64,000 nucleotides of DNA from SB25 sp050180705 (GCA_050180705.1 JBFXDX010000002.1:186001-250000), one strand, 5' to 3'; counted from the first letter of the stretch, positions 35,278 through 44,024 are shown. The notes: generated by a model not told the origin, from the letters alone. Made by a program: numbers and translations.

Positions 35278-35310
35278 AAGGGTAACCAAATTTGGTTACC
35301 TTTGTTTTTT
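35278..35310 (+). terminator. 20-bp palindrome with T run, overlapping a -7-like box
   Basis: GGTAACCAAATTTGGTTACC (35281-35300) is a perfect palindrome followed by TTTGTTTTTT, the layout of a terminator for the small ORF upstream. Its right end also forms TACCTTTG (35297-35304), a -7 match just before the next gene, so it could instead be an operator. No -33 TTG is at the right distance. Confidence 0.5.
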
Positions 35311-35331
35311 ATGACAATAACTGAACGGAAT

Positions 35332-35916
35332 ATGAGAAAATTATCAATAGTATTATCAATGCTAGTTTTGAGTATGGTTGTGAAGGCAACGCCCGATTCA
35401 ACAAAGGTTGCACTTCTTGTTATTGATATACAGAATTTTTACTTTGCTGGAGGACAATCGGAGTTGGTTAAGCCTGTTCCTGCCGCTCAAAATGCCGCCA
35501 AATTGATAGATGAGTTTAGAGCCAAAGGTTGGCCGGTTGTGTACGTTAAGCATAAATCTTCTATTCAGGATGAAATTAATGAGATTGTTAAGCCTATGGG
35601 AGGAGAGTGGGTATTTACAAAAACCGAAGTGAACTCTTTTCAGGGAACTCTTTTACGGGATTACTTGGTGGAGCAGCAGGTCTCGAAACTGGTGATTTGT
35701 GGTATGCAGACGCATATGTGCGTTGAGGCTGCTGTAAGAGCTGGTGCTGACTATGGCTATAAAATAACTTTAGTACACGATGCTTGTGCAACTAAGGATT
35801 TAAAGTGGGGTAATGTGACAATACCTGCAAAAATGGTTCATCTGTCGACATTGGCAACTTTAAAGAATTATGCTGATGTAGTTAGCACTGAGGAATATCT
35901 GAAATCTCTTGAGTAA
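35332..35916 (+). CDS. exported isochorismatase-family cysteine hydrolase
   Basis: This 194-residue hydrolase has the catalytic triad of the family: Asp in ALLVIDIQNF, Lys in VFTKTEVNSF, and Cys in CGMQTHMCVEAAVR. It is preceded by a signal peptide MRKLSIVLSMLVLSMVVKA. I take the ATG at 35332, which starts that peptide; ATG 35311 would add seven residues ahead of it. Most relatives are cytoplasmic and hydrolyse isochorismate, nicotinamide or ureido compounds; an exported form is less common. The substrate is unknown. Confidence 0.85.
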   Translation: MRKLSIVLSMLVLSMVVKATPDSTKVALLVIDIQNFYFAGGQSELVKPVPAAQNAAKLIDEFRAKGWPVVYVKHKSSIQDEINEIVKPMGGEWVFTKTEVNSFQGTLLRDYLVEQQVSKLVICGMQTHMCVEAAVRAGADYGYKITLVHDACATKDLKWGNVTIPAKMVHLSTLATLKNYADVVSTEEYLKSLE

Positions 35917-35921
35917 AAAAT

Positions 35922-35959
35922 AAAAAAACGGCTGTTCGAATTATGATCCGACAGCCGTT
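35922..35959 (-). terminator. terminator of sigma-54 response-regulator gene
   Basis: On the minus strand a 9-bp stem (35951-35959 with 35927-35935) around a 15-base loop is followed by a T tract (35915-35928). It lies 9 bp past the regulator stop and can also serve the converging hydrolase gene. Confidence 0.7.
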
Positions 35960-35968
35960 CCTGTGTAA

Positions 35969-37132
35969 TTAGAATGCCGGTCCGGCAAATGCCTTAACAT
36001 CGTTGCCAGTAATTTCCTTATCACTTAAAATAATTAATCGTTCAATAACATTTCGGAGTTCACGAATATTCCCTGTCCATTTCAACTTTTTAAGTTCATC
36101 AATAGCCTCGGACTTAATTAATTTGGGCTGAATACCGTATTCGTTACAGATTATCTCGTTGAAATGATCTGATAGTAGTTGGATATCATCCAATCTTTCG
36201 CTTAGCGATGGAACATGAATTATGATTACGCTCAGCCTATGGTAAAGGTCTTCGCGGAAGTTACCTAGTTCAATCTCTTTTGTTAGGTTTTTATTTGTTG
36301 CTGCAATTATTCTAACATTTACGCTTATATCCTTATCGCTTCCAACTCTGCTGATTTTATTTTCTTGCAAGGCACGTAATACTTTTGCTTGTGCGCTAAG
36401 GCTCATGTCTCCAATTTCATCTAGAAATAGAGTTCCACCATCGGCTTGCTCAAATTTTCCTTTTCGTTGCTTAATGGCCGATGTAAATGCACCTTTTTCA
36501 TGTCCGAATAGTTCACTCTCAATTAGTTCAGATGGTATTGCTGCACAGTTGACTTCAACAAAAGGCATTGCAGCTCGGCTGCTTTTCTCGTGCAGCCAAC
36601 GTGCAACCAACTCTTTTCCTGTTCCATTTGGCCCTGTAATAAGAACACGGGCGTCTGTTGGTGCAACACGCTCAATCATGTCCTTAACCTTGCCGATGGC
36701 TGGTGATTCACCAACAATATCGTATGCTTTATTTACTTTGCGTTTAAGAACCTTTGTTTCCTGAATAAGTGTTGTTTTATCTGTTGCATTGCGGATAGTA
36801 ATCAGTAAACGGTTTAAGTCCAGCGGTTTCTCTATGAAATCGTAAGCTCCTTTTTTTATGGCTTCAACAGCAGTGTCAATATTTCCATGGCCAGAAATCA
36901 TTACAACCGGGGTTTCGTTCGATTGCTCCTGCAGTTTGTCTAGAACCTCAATGCCATCCATTTGCGGCATTTTTATGTCGCAAAGAACTATGTCGTACCC
37001 TCCGTTGGTAAACATCTCGATTCCTGTAATGCCATCTTCTGCTAACTCCACGGTATGACTTTCGAATTCTAATATCTCCTTTAATGTATTGCGAATTGCT
37101 CTTTCGTCATCAATTACTAGTATTTTCGACAT
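35969..37132 (-). CDS. NtrC-like sigma-54 response regulator lacking a DNA-binding domain
   Basis: This is a 387-residue regulator. The receiver (1-120) has the acceptor Asp52 in LCDIKMPQMDG and KP at 102-103. The AAA+ domain has Walker A GPNGTGKE at 167-174, Walker B GGTLFLDE at 232-239, and sensor II NIRELRNVIERL at 355-366. The sigma-54 contact loop reads GAFTSA (214-219) where the consensus is GAFTGA. The protein stops at EITGNDVKAFAGPAF with no Fis-type helix-turn-helix. Regulators of this form can act from solution, as shown for a few HTH-less members. No histidine kinase is adjacent, so the partner lies elsewhere. Confidence 0.92.
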   Translation of the reverse strand: MSKILVIDDERAIRNTLKEILEFESHTVELAEDGITGIEMFTNGGYDIVLCDIKMPQMDGIEVLDKLQEQSNETPVVMISGHGNIDTAVEAIKKGAYDFIEKPLDLNRLLITIRNATDKTTLIQETKVLKRKVNKAYDIVGESPAIGKVKDMIERVAPTDARVLITGPNGTGKELVARWLHEKSSRAAMPFVEVNCAAIPSELIESELFGHEKGAFTSAIKQRKGKFEQADGGTLFLDEIGDMSLSAQAKVLRALQENKISRVGSDKDISVNVRIIAATNKNLTKEIELGNFREDLYHRLSVIIIHVPSLSERLDDIQLLSDHFNEIICNEYGIQPKLIKSEAIDELKKLKWTGNIRELRNVIERLIILSDKEITGNDVKAFAGPAF

Positions 37133-37216
37133 AATTAGAAAGGATTAATTTATGATGATCTGTCTGTTCTATAATATCATTGGTAAAATTATCTAAAAAT
37201 CTTAAGATTACAATTC

Positions 37217-38143
37217 CTAATGTAATTGTTCCGAAAATTCACCAAGGAATCCTTCCTTGAGCGCATATTCAGATTGATACATGCTTCCGATTTTAAATTG
37301 ACTAACTAGGTAGAATACAAAAATTGATGCAAGAACAATGAAATCGACCCTGAACGGATCTAAACCTTTGATGTTAAGTCGTTCCTCCCGATTCGATACG
37401 ATTAGTCGTTTGTGTAAGTCTATGTATTCGTTTACTGGAATTTTTGCCCACGCTTTTGGGGTTATCTCAATTTTGCCAGCTTGTTCCAGTATATTCCTAA
37501 ATGAGTCGAATGATCCTGAACTACCCACAATTCTGGTTGGTTTATACATTTCAACAGCATTGAGTAGAGGTTTTAGTTCATTTATAATATAATTCTCAAT
37601 TGAAATGGCCTGTTCTGGGTTAATTGGATCCGAGGGATTGAATATTTGTTTCAAACGAGAAACGCCCAAGTCAAAGCTGTGTAGCCAGAATACCTCGTTA
37701 GAATTGGCAAGAATAATTTCGTTGCTTCCTCCGCCAATGTCAACAATTAAATTGCACTCGTTGCCAAGATCGATGGCTTGTTTAACTCCTTTGTAAATTA
37801 GAGTGGCTTCGCGTTTTCCGTCAATAATATCCACATTTAAGCCAAAACGTTTCCTGATTTCTTCGGCAAATTCATGTCCATTTGTGGCGTTTCGTGTTGC
37901 TGAGGTTGCAAAGGCAAAGTATTGTTCTGCTGAGAATGATTTTGCTGTTTCCAGATGCTTTTCTATTGCATTAATACCACGTTCCCATGCTTCGGGAGTG
38001 ATGATCTTTTTTGTTAATCCCCCTTCGCCCAGTTTTACCGGAAGTTTGCTTTCGTGAATAATGTTGTATTTGCTATTTCCGTTGCTTTGTGCCACAAGAA
38101 GATTGAATGTGTTTGTGCCCAAATCGATAATTGCAATAGTCAT
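37217..38143 (-). CDS. Ppx/GppA family phosphatase
   Basis: This 308-residue enzyme of the ASKHA fold has the phosphate-1 motif IAIIDLGTNTFNLLV and the phosphate-2 motif LIVDIGGGSNEIIL. The family cleaves inorganic polyphosphate or the guanosine pentaphosphate alarmone. At 308 residues it is the short form without the C-terminal HD domain of long Ppx. An HD-type protein is encoded just upstream on the same strand, which is suggestive but not proof of joint function. Confidence 0.92.
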   Translation of the reverse strand: MTIAIIDLGTNTFNLLVAQSNGNSKYNIIHESKLPVKLGEGGLTKKIITPEAWERGINAIEKHLETAKSFSAEQYFAFATSATRNATNGHEFAEEIRKRFGLNVDIIDGKREATLIYKGVKQAIDLGNECNLIVDIGGGSNEIILANSNEVFWLHSFDLGVSRLKQIFNPSDPINPEQAISIENYIINELKPLLNAVEMYKPTRIVGSSGSFDSFRNILEQAGKIEITPKAWAKIPVNEYIDLHKRLIVSNREERLNIKGLDPFRVDFIVLASIFVFYLVSQFKIGSMYQSEYALKEGFLGEFSEQLH

Positions 38144-38173
38144 TTTTAATGCTTTTAAAAATTAATGAAACTC

Positions 38174-38231
38174 ATTTTGTCATTCTGAGCGTAACGAAGA
38201 ATCTTTGTAGAAGAACTCTGTATGACAAAAT
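38174..38231. repeat. intergenic inverted repeat of the GTCATTCTGAGCG type
   Basis: Perfect 10-bp arms ATTTTGTCAT (38174-38183) and ATGACAAAAT (38222-38231) enclose TCTGAGCGTAACGAAGAATC. This core resembles a dispersed intergenic repeat I recall from many bacterial genomes. It lies between the Ppx and HD genes. Only one copy is in the window. Confidence 0.6.
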
Positions 38232-38240
38232 AATACAGCA

Positions 38241-38876
38241 TTACATATTCCACTCCATATAGAATTGGTCTAGGAATAGTTGCATGAATTTGTGCCTTTC
38301 TTCGGCAATTTGTTTGGCCGAAGCTGTATTTAATCTGTCTTTAAGCAGAAGTAGTTTTTCGTAGAAATGATTAATGGTGTGACCTTGCGATTGTTTATAC
38401 TCGTCGAAAGATTGATGCATTTGTGGATCAACATCTGGAGTGTATAACGGACGGCCTTTCGATCCTCCAAAGGCAAAAGCGCGGGCAACACCTATGGCTC
38501 CAATTGCATCGAGTCGATCGGCATCCTGCACTACTTTTGCCTCAATGCTCGTTGGAGTTGTATCAACTCCTGCTCCTTTGAACGATACCTGTTCGATTAT
38601 CTCAATTACCTTATCGATTGTATCCTGCTTAAACCCGTTATCATTTAAAAGTTTACGAGCATTTGGGCAGTCTCCTGAATTCGATGATAGTTTCCAGTCA
38701 TCCAGATCGTGCATAAGTGCAGCAATTTCCACAAGTTCAAGATTCGCATTTTCTTGTTCTCCAATTCTGAGTGCAAGTTTGACAACACGGTAAATATGCC
38801 ACCAATCATGTCCAGTAGAATCACCTTCGCAGTGTTTTTTTATTATTTCGTAAAGGTGTTTTTTTGTCTCGGTCAT
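38241..38876 (-). CDS. HD-domain phosphohydrolase
   Basis: This 211-residue protein shows the metal-binding HD set: GHDWWHIYRVV, then ALMHDLDDWK and a distal Asp in VQDADRLDAIGAIGVARAF. This pattern matches YedJ-type HD proteins, which are phosphatases of unsettled nucleotide or phosphate substrates. It is followed by the repeat element and then the Ppx/GppA gene. Confidence 0.88.
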   Translation of the reverse strand: MTETKKHLYEIIKKHCEGDSTGHDWWHIYRVVKLALRIGEQENANLELVEIAALMHDLDDWKLSSNSGDCPNARKLLNDNGFKQDTIDKVIEIIEQVSFKGAGVDTTPTSIEAKVVQDADRLDAIGAIGVARAFAFGGSKGRPLYTPDVDPQMHQSFDEYKQSQGHTINHFYEKLLLLKDRLNTASAKQIAEERHKFMQLFLDQFYMEWNM

Positions 38877-38897
38877 TCTGTAAAATTTGTAATAAAG

Positions 38898-38931
38898 AAA
38901 GCGAAAAATCTATTTCTAGACTCTTCGCTTT
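38898..38931 (-). terminator. terminator of ABC exporter operon
   Basis: On the minus strand a 15-bp stem with two G-U pairs (arms 38917-38931 and 38898-38912) closes on a GAAA loop and is followed by TCTTTATT. It lies 24 bp past the permease stop. Confidence 0.75.
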
Positions 38932-38954
38932 TCGAATTATTTTATCTGAAAACC

Positions 38955-40304
38955 TTAGTTTTTATAGCGCATCCATTTCCACATCTCTTTCCATGTGTAC
39001 TTTTTACCGTACATCAAAATACCTACACGGTAGATTTTTGCAGCAAAAATGGTAATTATAATAAATGTAGCAATTAGCAGTGAGGCAGATAGTGCCAGTT
39101 GCCACATTGGAACTCCAAATGGTAAGCGGGTAAGCATAACTACTGGCGATGTGAAAGGAATCATCGAGAACCAGAATGCTAGCGGACCATCGGGCGATTT
39201 TATTCCACTAATCATTACAATTATTGATAAAATTAATGGTAGTGTTATAGGCATCACAAGTTGCTGCGTGTCTGTTATATTCTCCACGGCAGACCCTACA
39301 GCAGCATAAAGCGCAGCATATAAAAGGAATCCTGCTAGGAAGTAGAATATAAATCCACCAATAATTAGTATAAAATTTTGGCCTTGAAGAGCTGCAAGAA
39401 AGTTGTTGCCATCCTCGGGTTGAACGTCGGTAGGAATGTTTGCTGGGTCTATCCCTTGTTGTGCCATAAGGTTTTGCGCTGCCTGAACTTGCTCAACGTT
39501 AGCCTTCTGATTTTTTTGAGAGATAAAGTTGATGCCTACCGATGCTAATCCGAATGTCAATGCAATCCAGATAAATATTTGCAATAAACTTACCGATGCT
39601 AATCCGAAGATTTTGCCTAGCATTAAGTTAACTGGTTTTACCGATGAGATTATCACTTCAACAACGCGATTATTTTTCTCCTCAATAACCCCCTGCATGA
39701 TTTGGTTACCCATAAGAAGCACCATCATATACATCAGGAAGCTAAGTATGTAGGCAATTCCCATTGTTATAAGCGTGTTGCTTTCCTTCTCCTCGCCATC
39801 CTTGGTTACTTTTATCGAGCGCAGTTTTACATCGGTTTTAACATCGTCAAGTATTTTATCTAGATTTTCGATGTCGTACGATTTTAATTTGCGGGTTTCG
39901 ATTTCCTTTTCCATCGAATTTTCGATGTGAGAGATAACATCAATCGATGGTTGTTTTTGGGAGTAAATGGTAAGTTTCGGATTGTTCTTATCGGAAGTAC
40001 TGTCGATTGCAAGTAGCGCGTAGTATCCAGATTCCTCCAGTGTGTTCTTGATTTGATCTACAGAAGTGTTTGTAATATAGCTGAACTTTAGATACTCGGT
40101 TTGAGGAACTGCATTGTTGAACTTTCCGGTGTTATCAATAATTGCGATGCTTTTTGTGTCGGTATCTTCCATCGATGCAAAATATGATGGAAGGACCATT
40201 AATGCTGCAAATAGGATTGGGGTTAAAAGGGTCATTATGATGAATGATTTTTTTCTAACCCTTGTGGAGAACTCCCTCTGAAGTATTAAAAATATTTGAT
40301 TCAT
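38955..40304 (-). CDS. ABC-2 type exporter permease (NatB-like)
   Basis: This 449-residue permease has an N-terminal helix (SFIIMTLLTPILFAALMVLPSYF), a large extracytoplasmic domain (about 45-180) and five to six C-terminal helices, including the family segment ITMGIAYILSFLMYMMVLLMGNQIMQGVIEEKNNRVVEVI. This resembles NatB, the membrane half of Na+ or drug exporters. It is 25 bp downstream of its ATPase. The substrate is unknown. Confidence 0.9.
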   Translation of the reverse strand: MNQIFLILQREFSTRVRKKSFIIMTLLTPILFAALMVLPSYFASMEDTDTKSIAIIDNTGKFNNAVPQTEYLKFSYITNTSVDQIKNTLEESGYYALLAIDSTSDKNNPKLTIYSQKQPSIDVISHIENSMEKEIETRKLKSYDIENLDKILDDVKTDVKLRSIKVTKDGEEKESNTLITMGIAYILSFLMYMMVLLMGNQIMQGVIEEKNNRVVEVIISSVKPVNLMLGKIFGLASVSLLQIFIWIALTFGLASVGINFISQKNQKANVEQVQAAQNLMAQQGIDPANIPTDVQPEDGNNFLAALQGQNFILIIGGFIFYFLAGFLLYAALYAAVGSAVENITDTQQLVMPITLPLILSIIVMISGIKSPDGPLAFWFSMIPFTSPVVMLTRLPFGVPMWQLALSASLLIATFIIITIFAAKIYRVGILMYGKKYTWKEMWKWMRYKN

Positions 40305-40329
40305 TGCTTGTGTTTTTTAGTTAGATGAA

Positions 40330-41271
40330 TTAGTTGTTTGATAAACCGTGTGTTTTATTGTACTCGCCAACAACTTTGATGAAGATGTCGTGCATGCTGG
40401 GAACAACAGGGTTAAATGAAACAATATCGGCATGAGGGATAATACTTTGGAGCAATTTGTTACTCTCCGAAGGATTAGCAACCATGATCTGTAATTTTGG
40501 GATAGCGCTTTCTGTATTGTTATTGATTATCTCAAACATTCCTCCAACATTGTTGGCAATGGCATCGTAGTTACCTCGGTATCCAATTTCGAATATATTG
40601 CTTCCGTAATTCATTCTAACTTGGTCAATTTGGCCGCTCAGAATATTTTTTGATTTGTTTATAAGGGTGATATGATCGCAAAGTTCTTCAACCGAAGACA
40701 TATTATGAGTTGAGAAAATAATTGTGGTTCCTTTTCTCTTCAGTTCAAGGATCTCGTCTTTTATAAGTTGGGCGTTGATTGGATCGAATCCGCTGAAGGG
40801 CTCATCGAAAATTAGCAGTTCGGGTTCGTGAATAACAGTTACCATAAACTGAATTTTTTGAGCCATACCCTTCGATAGTTCTTCAATTTTCTTATCCCAC
40901 CAACCTTGAATTTCGAACTTTTCGAACCAGTATTTTAGACGTTTCATGGCATCTTGTCTGCTGAGTCCTTTCAGTTGAGATAGAAACATTGCTTGTTCAC
41001 CAACTTTCATCTTTTTGTATAACCCACGTTCCTCGGGTAAATATCCAATTCTATATATATCGTTTGCCTCTAGTTTGCGACCTTCAAAAAGAACTTCACC
41101 TTTATCGGGGCCTGTTATTTGGTTAATAATTCTTATTAGAGTTGTTTTTCCTGCTCCGTTAGGTCCCAATAGTCCATAAATACTTCCTTGAGGAACCAAA
41201 ATGCTTACGTCGTCGAGTGCAAGATGACTTGAATAACGTTTCTCAATACCATGTGTTTCTAGTAGGTTCAT
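40330..41271 (-). CDS. ABC exporter ATP-binding protein (NatA-like)
   Basis: The 313-residue ATPase has Walker A GLLGPNGAGKTTLIR, signature LSKGMAQKIQFM, and Walker B LLIFDEPFSGFDP, with a switch His in STHNMSS. A C-terminal extension of about 90 residues follows, as in many ABC-2 exporters. It powers the permease encoded downstream. Upstream is a 93-bp gap without a clear promoter. Confidence 0.94.
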   Translation of the reverse strand: MNLLETHGIEKRYSSHLALDDVSILVPQGSIYGLLGPNGAGKTTLIRIINQITGPDKGEVLFEGRKLEANDIYRIGYLPEERGLYKKMKVGEQAMFLSQLKGLSRQDAMKRLKYWFEKFEIQGWWDKKIEELSKGMAQKIQFMVTVIHEPELLIFDEPFSGFDPINAQLIKDEILELKRKGTTIIFSTHNMSSVEELCDHITLINKSKNILSGQIDQVRMNYGSNIFEIGYRGNYDAIANNVGGMFEIINNNTESAIPKLQIMVANPSESNKLLQSIIPHADIVSFNPVVPSMHDIFIKVVGEYNKTHGLSNN

Positions 41272-41364
41272 AGCTGAAAATGTTAATAGTTTATTGTTTC
41301 AATTCTTTAGACTCAGAAAAACAGAATTGTTACAATTTAATTTTAATTTTTTAATACAATGCGA

Positions 41365-42009
41365 TTATTTTAGTATATAGTTGGTTAACTCTGTATAAGA
41401 AAAGAGGTTGCCTTCTTCGTAATGCTCAATTTTAATGATTCCAGTATTTTTTGATATAAACTCTCTAAAAACATCTTCTCCTGAGTTTGGCGTGTGTTTA
41501 AAGGCCATACACTTAAAACTACCTTTTGGTGTAGTTATTAATGTGTCGATGTTGGTGCAGAGCATCGTTAGTGTACGAGATTCAAACTCATAATCTTCAT
41601 TTATTATGATATCGTTGTATTCCCAACTATCACCCTTCTTTGCGTTTAGTTTATATGTAATTGAGGGGGTAATTAAAGTGTCAACATCAGAATAAGCACC
41701 GACTATTACATAGTTTCCACCTGTGTCATTTTTGATTAGAGAAACAATATTAGAGGAGGATTCTGCAGTTATATATTTATAACTATTGATCCCATTTATA
41801 TTTACAAGGTCTCCAATTTCATAGGTTGCTGATACATCTGTCTGATCATGTATGTAGTACGTGGAATAAGTCCACTTATTTCCCATTTTTACCGGAATTA
41901 TGCTGTCAGTTTTATTCTGGTCATCATCGTTTTTATCACAGGCAATAAAAGCGATTGAAGAGTACATTGCTAAAATTATGACCCAAAAACATTTTCTTAA
42001 ATTAATCAT
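41365..42009 (-). CDS. lipoprotein of unknown function
   Basis: This 214-residue protein has signal MINLRKCFWVIILAMYSSIAFIAC and then an acidic spacer (DKNDDDQN). The rest is beta-rich: PVKMGNKWTYSTYY, GSYDVD-like turns, and LITTPKGSFKCMAFKHTP. The phrase MGNKWTY recurs in surface lipoproteins of this phylum, but I know no function. I start at 42009; a longer reading to 42066 would put 19 residues before the signal. Gene and export are likely; the role is open. Confidence 0.75.
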   Translation of the reverse strand: MINLRKCFWVIILAMYSSIAFIACDKNDDDQNKTDSIIPVKMGNKWTYSTYYIHDQTDVSATYEIGDLVNINGINSYKYITAESSSNIVSLIKNDTGGNYVIVGAYSDVDTLITPSITYKLNAKKGDSWEYNDIIINEDYEFESRTLTMLCTNIDTLITTPKGSFKCMAFKHTPNSGEDVFREFISKNTGIIKIEHYEEGNLFSYTELTNYILK

Positions 42010-42050
42010 TTTTGTATTTTTTAGTTTATTAAAATTTTTGTTGGTCTGTA

Positions 42051-42097
42051 AAAAAATGAGCGGCATGTGAATTCTGTTAATTCGATTTTGCCGCTCA
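42051..42097 (-). terminator. dnaJ terminator
   Basis: On the minus strand a 9-bp stem TGAGCGGCA / TGCCGCTCA (42089-42097 and 42057-42065) has a 23-base loop and is followed by six T (42051-42056). It lies 22 bp after dnaJ. Confidence 0.7.
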
Positions 42098-42119
42098 CGT
42101 ATATCTTTAATACTATAAA

Positions 42120-43277
42120 CTACTCGAAATATCCTCTCATTCGATCAAAGAATGAGGCACTTTCTTTAGGATCGGGTTCAAAACTACTCGATTTTGATAG
42201 TTTCTCAATTGTAGTTTTTTCGTCCTTGCTAAGATTTTTTGGGATGTAAACATTTATTGCAACAAGCAAATCGCCCCTGTTATAACTGTTTACTTCGGGT
42301 AACCCTTTCCCTCTTAATCGAAGTATTTTACCAGGTTGAGTTCCTGGCTCTACTTTAATTTTTACTTTTCCGTCGATAGTTGGAATCTCAATGGGGGCAC
42401 CCAAAATCGCATCGGGGATACTAATGCTAAGATTGTAAATTAAGTCGTTTCCATCGCGAATAAGTTCAGGATGTTTTTCCTCCTCAATCATTACAAGTAA
42501 ATCACCAGGAATGCCTCCTCTGCGGGCAGAGTTCCCTTTTCCCGATACATTTAGCTGCATACCTTCGGCAACTCCAGCCGGAATTTTTATGGTGATAACT
42601 TCGCTGTCGCGAACAACTCCCTCGCCGCTACAAGCTTTACACTTATGGGTAACAACTTTTCCTTCGCCACCGCAAGTGGGGCAGGCTACGGTTTGTTGAA
42701 CTTGCCCGAATATGCTATTAACAACTTGGGTTACACGTCCGGAACCTCGACATGCGGAGCAGGTTGTGTGTCCAGAAGAGCCTTCGGCTCCTGTTCCGTC
42801 ACACTCTTTGCAGGTTACATACTTGTTTACTTTAATTTTTTTCTCAACTCCATTTGCAATTTCGGAGTAATTGAGTTTAACCTTTACGCGTAAATCTGTT
42901 CCACGGGCAACGCGACGTCCACTTCTTCCTCCACCGCCAAATCCGCCGAATCCTCCAAAACTGCCAAAATGACCGCCAAAAATATCTCCGAATTGTGAGA
43001 AAATATCATCAATATTCCAGTCGTGCGAGAAACCTCCGCCCCCGCTATTGCTCATTCCTGCATGTCCAAACTGGTCGTAACGGGCGCGCTTATTGTCGTC
43101 GCTAAGTACTTCGTAAGCTTCTGCGGCTTCCTTAAATTTATCCTCAGCATCCTTGTCGCCAGGATTTTTGTCGGGATGGAACTGAATGGCTTTTTGCCTG
43201 TATGCTTTTTTTATTTCTTCCTTGCTGGCACTACGGCTAACCCCAAGTATTTCGTAGAAATCTCTTTTTGTTGTCAT
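42120..43277 (-). CDS. dnaJ: chaperone DnaJ
   Basis: DnaJ stimulates DnaK and hands it substrates. The 385 residues carry the J domain with HPD (YRQKAIQFHPDKNPGD), a Gly/Phe linker (FGGFGGFGGGGRSG), and four CxxCxGxG zinc motifs (CKECDGTG, CSACRGSG, CPTCGGEG, CKACSGEG). The C-terminal substrate domain follows. It begins 11 bp after grpE in a grpE-dnaJ operon. dnaK is not in the window. Confidence 0.98.
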   Translation of the reverse strand: MTTKRDFYEILGVSRSASKEEIKKAYRQKAIQFHPDKNPGDKDAEDKFKEAAEAYEVLSDDNKRARYDQFGHAGMSNSGGGGFSHDWNIDDIFSQFGDIFGGHFGSFGGFGGFGGGGRSGRRVARGTDLRVKVKLNYSEIANGVEKKIKVNKYVTCKECDGTGAEGSSGHTTCSACRGSGRVTQVVNSIFGQVQQTVACPTCGGEGKVVTHKCKACSGEGVVRDSEVITIKIPAGVAEGMQLNVSGKGNSARRGGIPGDLLVMIEEEKHPELIRDGNDLIYNLSISIPDAILGAPIEIPTIDGKVKIKVEPGTQPGKILRLRGKGLPEVNSYNRGDLLVAINVYIPKNLSKDEKTTIEKLSKSSSFEPDPKESASFFDRMRGYFE

Positions 43278-43288
43278 AACTTTTTTGC

Positions 43289-43870
43289 TTATTCGCCCAC
43301 AACTACTTTCGAGAAACGCATTACTTTATCATGTATCATGTAACCTTTTTGTACTACATCTACAATTTTCCCTTTCTGATTTTCATCCTGAACTGGGAAT
43401 TTGGTAATTGCTTCGTGCAAGTCGGTGTTTAGTTCCTGACCTACTGCCTCGATTTCCTTAACTCCTTTTGATTTAAGAAATTCGTTGAATTTATTTGCTA
43501 TTAACGATAGTCCATCCTTAACTGCATTAATGTCCGATGCAGTTTCAATAACTTTTAAGGCTCTATCTAAATCGTCGACAACAGGCAGTATATCCTTAAG
43601 AACTTCTTCGGAGCTAAATTTGAGAATGTCAGCCTTTTCGCGAAGAGTTCTTTTGCGATAATTGTCGAATTCGGCAGACAGACGAAGGTATTTGTCTCTC
43701 ATCTCCTCGAATTGACTTGCATAATCTATTGCAGCATCTTTCGCTTCTGCTTCGGGTTGCGTTTCTTGTGCCTTATCCTCAGCAGCAACTTCTTCGGTTT
43801 TTGTTTCTTGTGTTTCAGTTGTTTTATTCTCCTCGGCCACCTCTTCGTTATGCTTTTGTTTCTTGCTCAT
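43289..43870 (-). CDS. grpE: nucleotide exchange factor GrpE
   Basis: GrpE releases ADP from DnaK. The 193-residue protein has a long acidic N-terminal region (EEVAEENKTTETQETKTEE), then the dimer helix and the family motif around LPVVDDLDRAL and ILKFSSEEVLKDI, ending with VLQKGYMIHDKVMRFSKVVV-like residues (here VVQKGYMIHDKVMRFSKV). The gene leads the grpE-dnaJ operon. Confidence 0.97.
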   Translation of the reverse strand: MSKKQKHNEEVAEENKTTETQETKTEEVAAEDKAQETQPEAEAKDAAIDYASQFEEMRDKYLRLSAEFDNYRKRTLREKADILKFSSEEVLKDILPVVDDLDRALKVIETASDINAVKDGLSLIANKFNEFLKSKGVKEIEAVGQELNTDLHEAITKFPVQDENQKGKIVDVVQKGYMIHDKVMRFSKVVVGE

Positions 43871-43964
43871 AATTCGTTTATGTTGTATGTTATTTGTATC
43901 ACCTATATGTTTCGCCAGATTTTATCAAAAGTTGTTCCAATAACCTGTTTGCGTCAAAATGGCA

Positions 43965-43972
43965 CAAAGATA
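43965..43972 (-). promoter_or_regulatory. candidate -7 box of grpE-dnaJ
   Basis: TATCTTTG on the minus strand matches TAnnTTTG and lies 95 bp before the grpE start. No -33 TTG stands at the usual distance, so control by an activator or another sigma factor is possible. The 13-bp motif shared by groS and lon is not seen here. Confidence 0.4.
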
Positions 43973-44024
43973 ATAAAATCATATGGTTGAATAAATGTAA
44001 ATTTTAAGTTGGTCTTTGAATATG

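Larger units (their letters stand above)
34834..35331. other. 498-bp region between tRNA-His terminator and isochorismatase-like gene
   Basis: The first part (34834-34960) shows nothing recognisable. A TATATTTG -7-like box is at 34964-34971, an unassigned 82-codon ORF at 35010-35258, and a 20-bp palindrome followed by a T run at 35281-35310. Confidence 0.5.
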
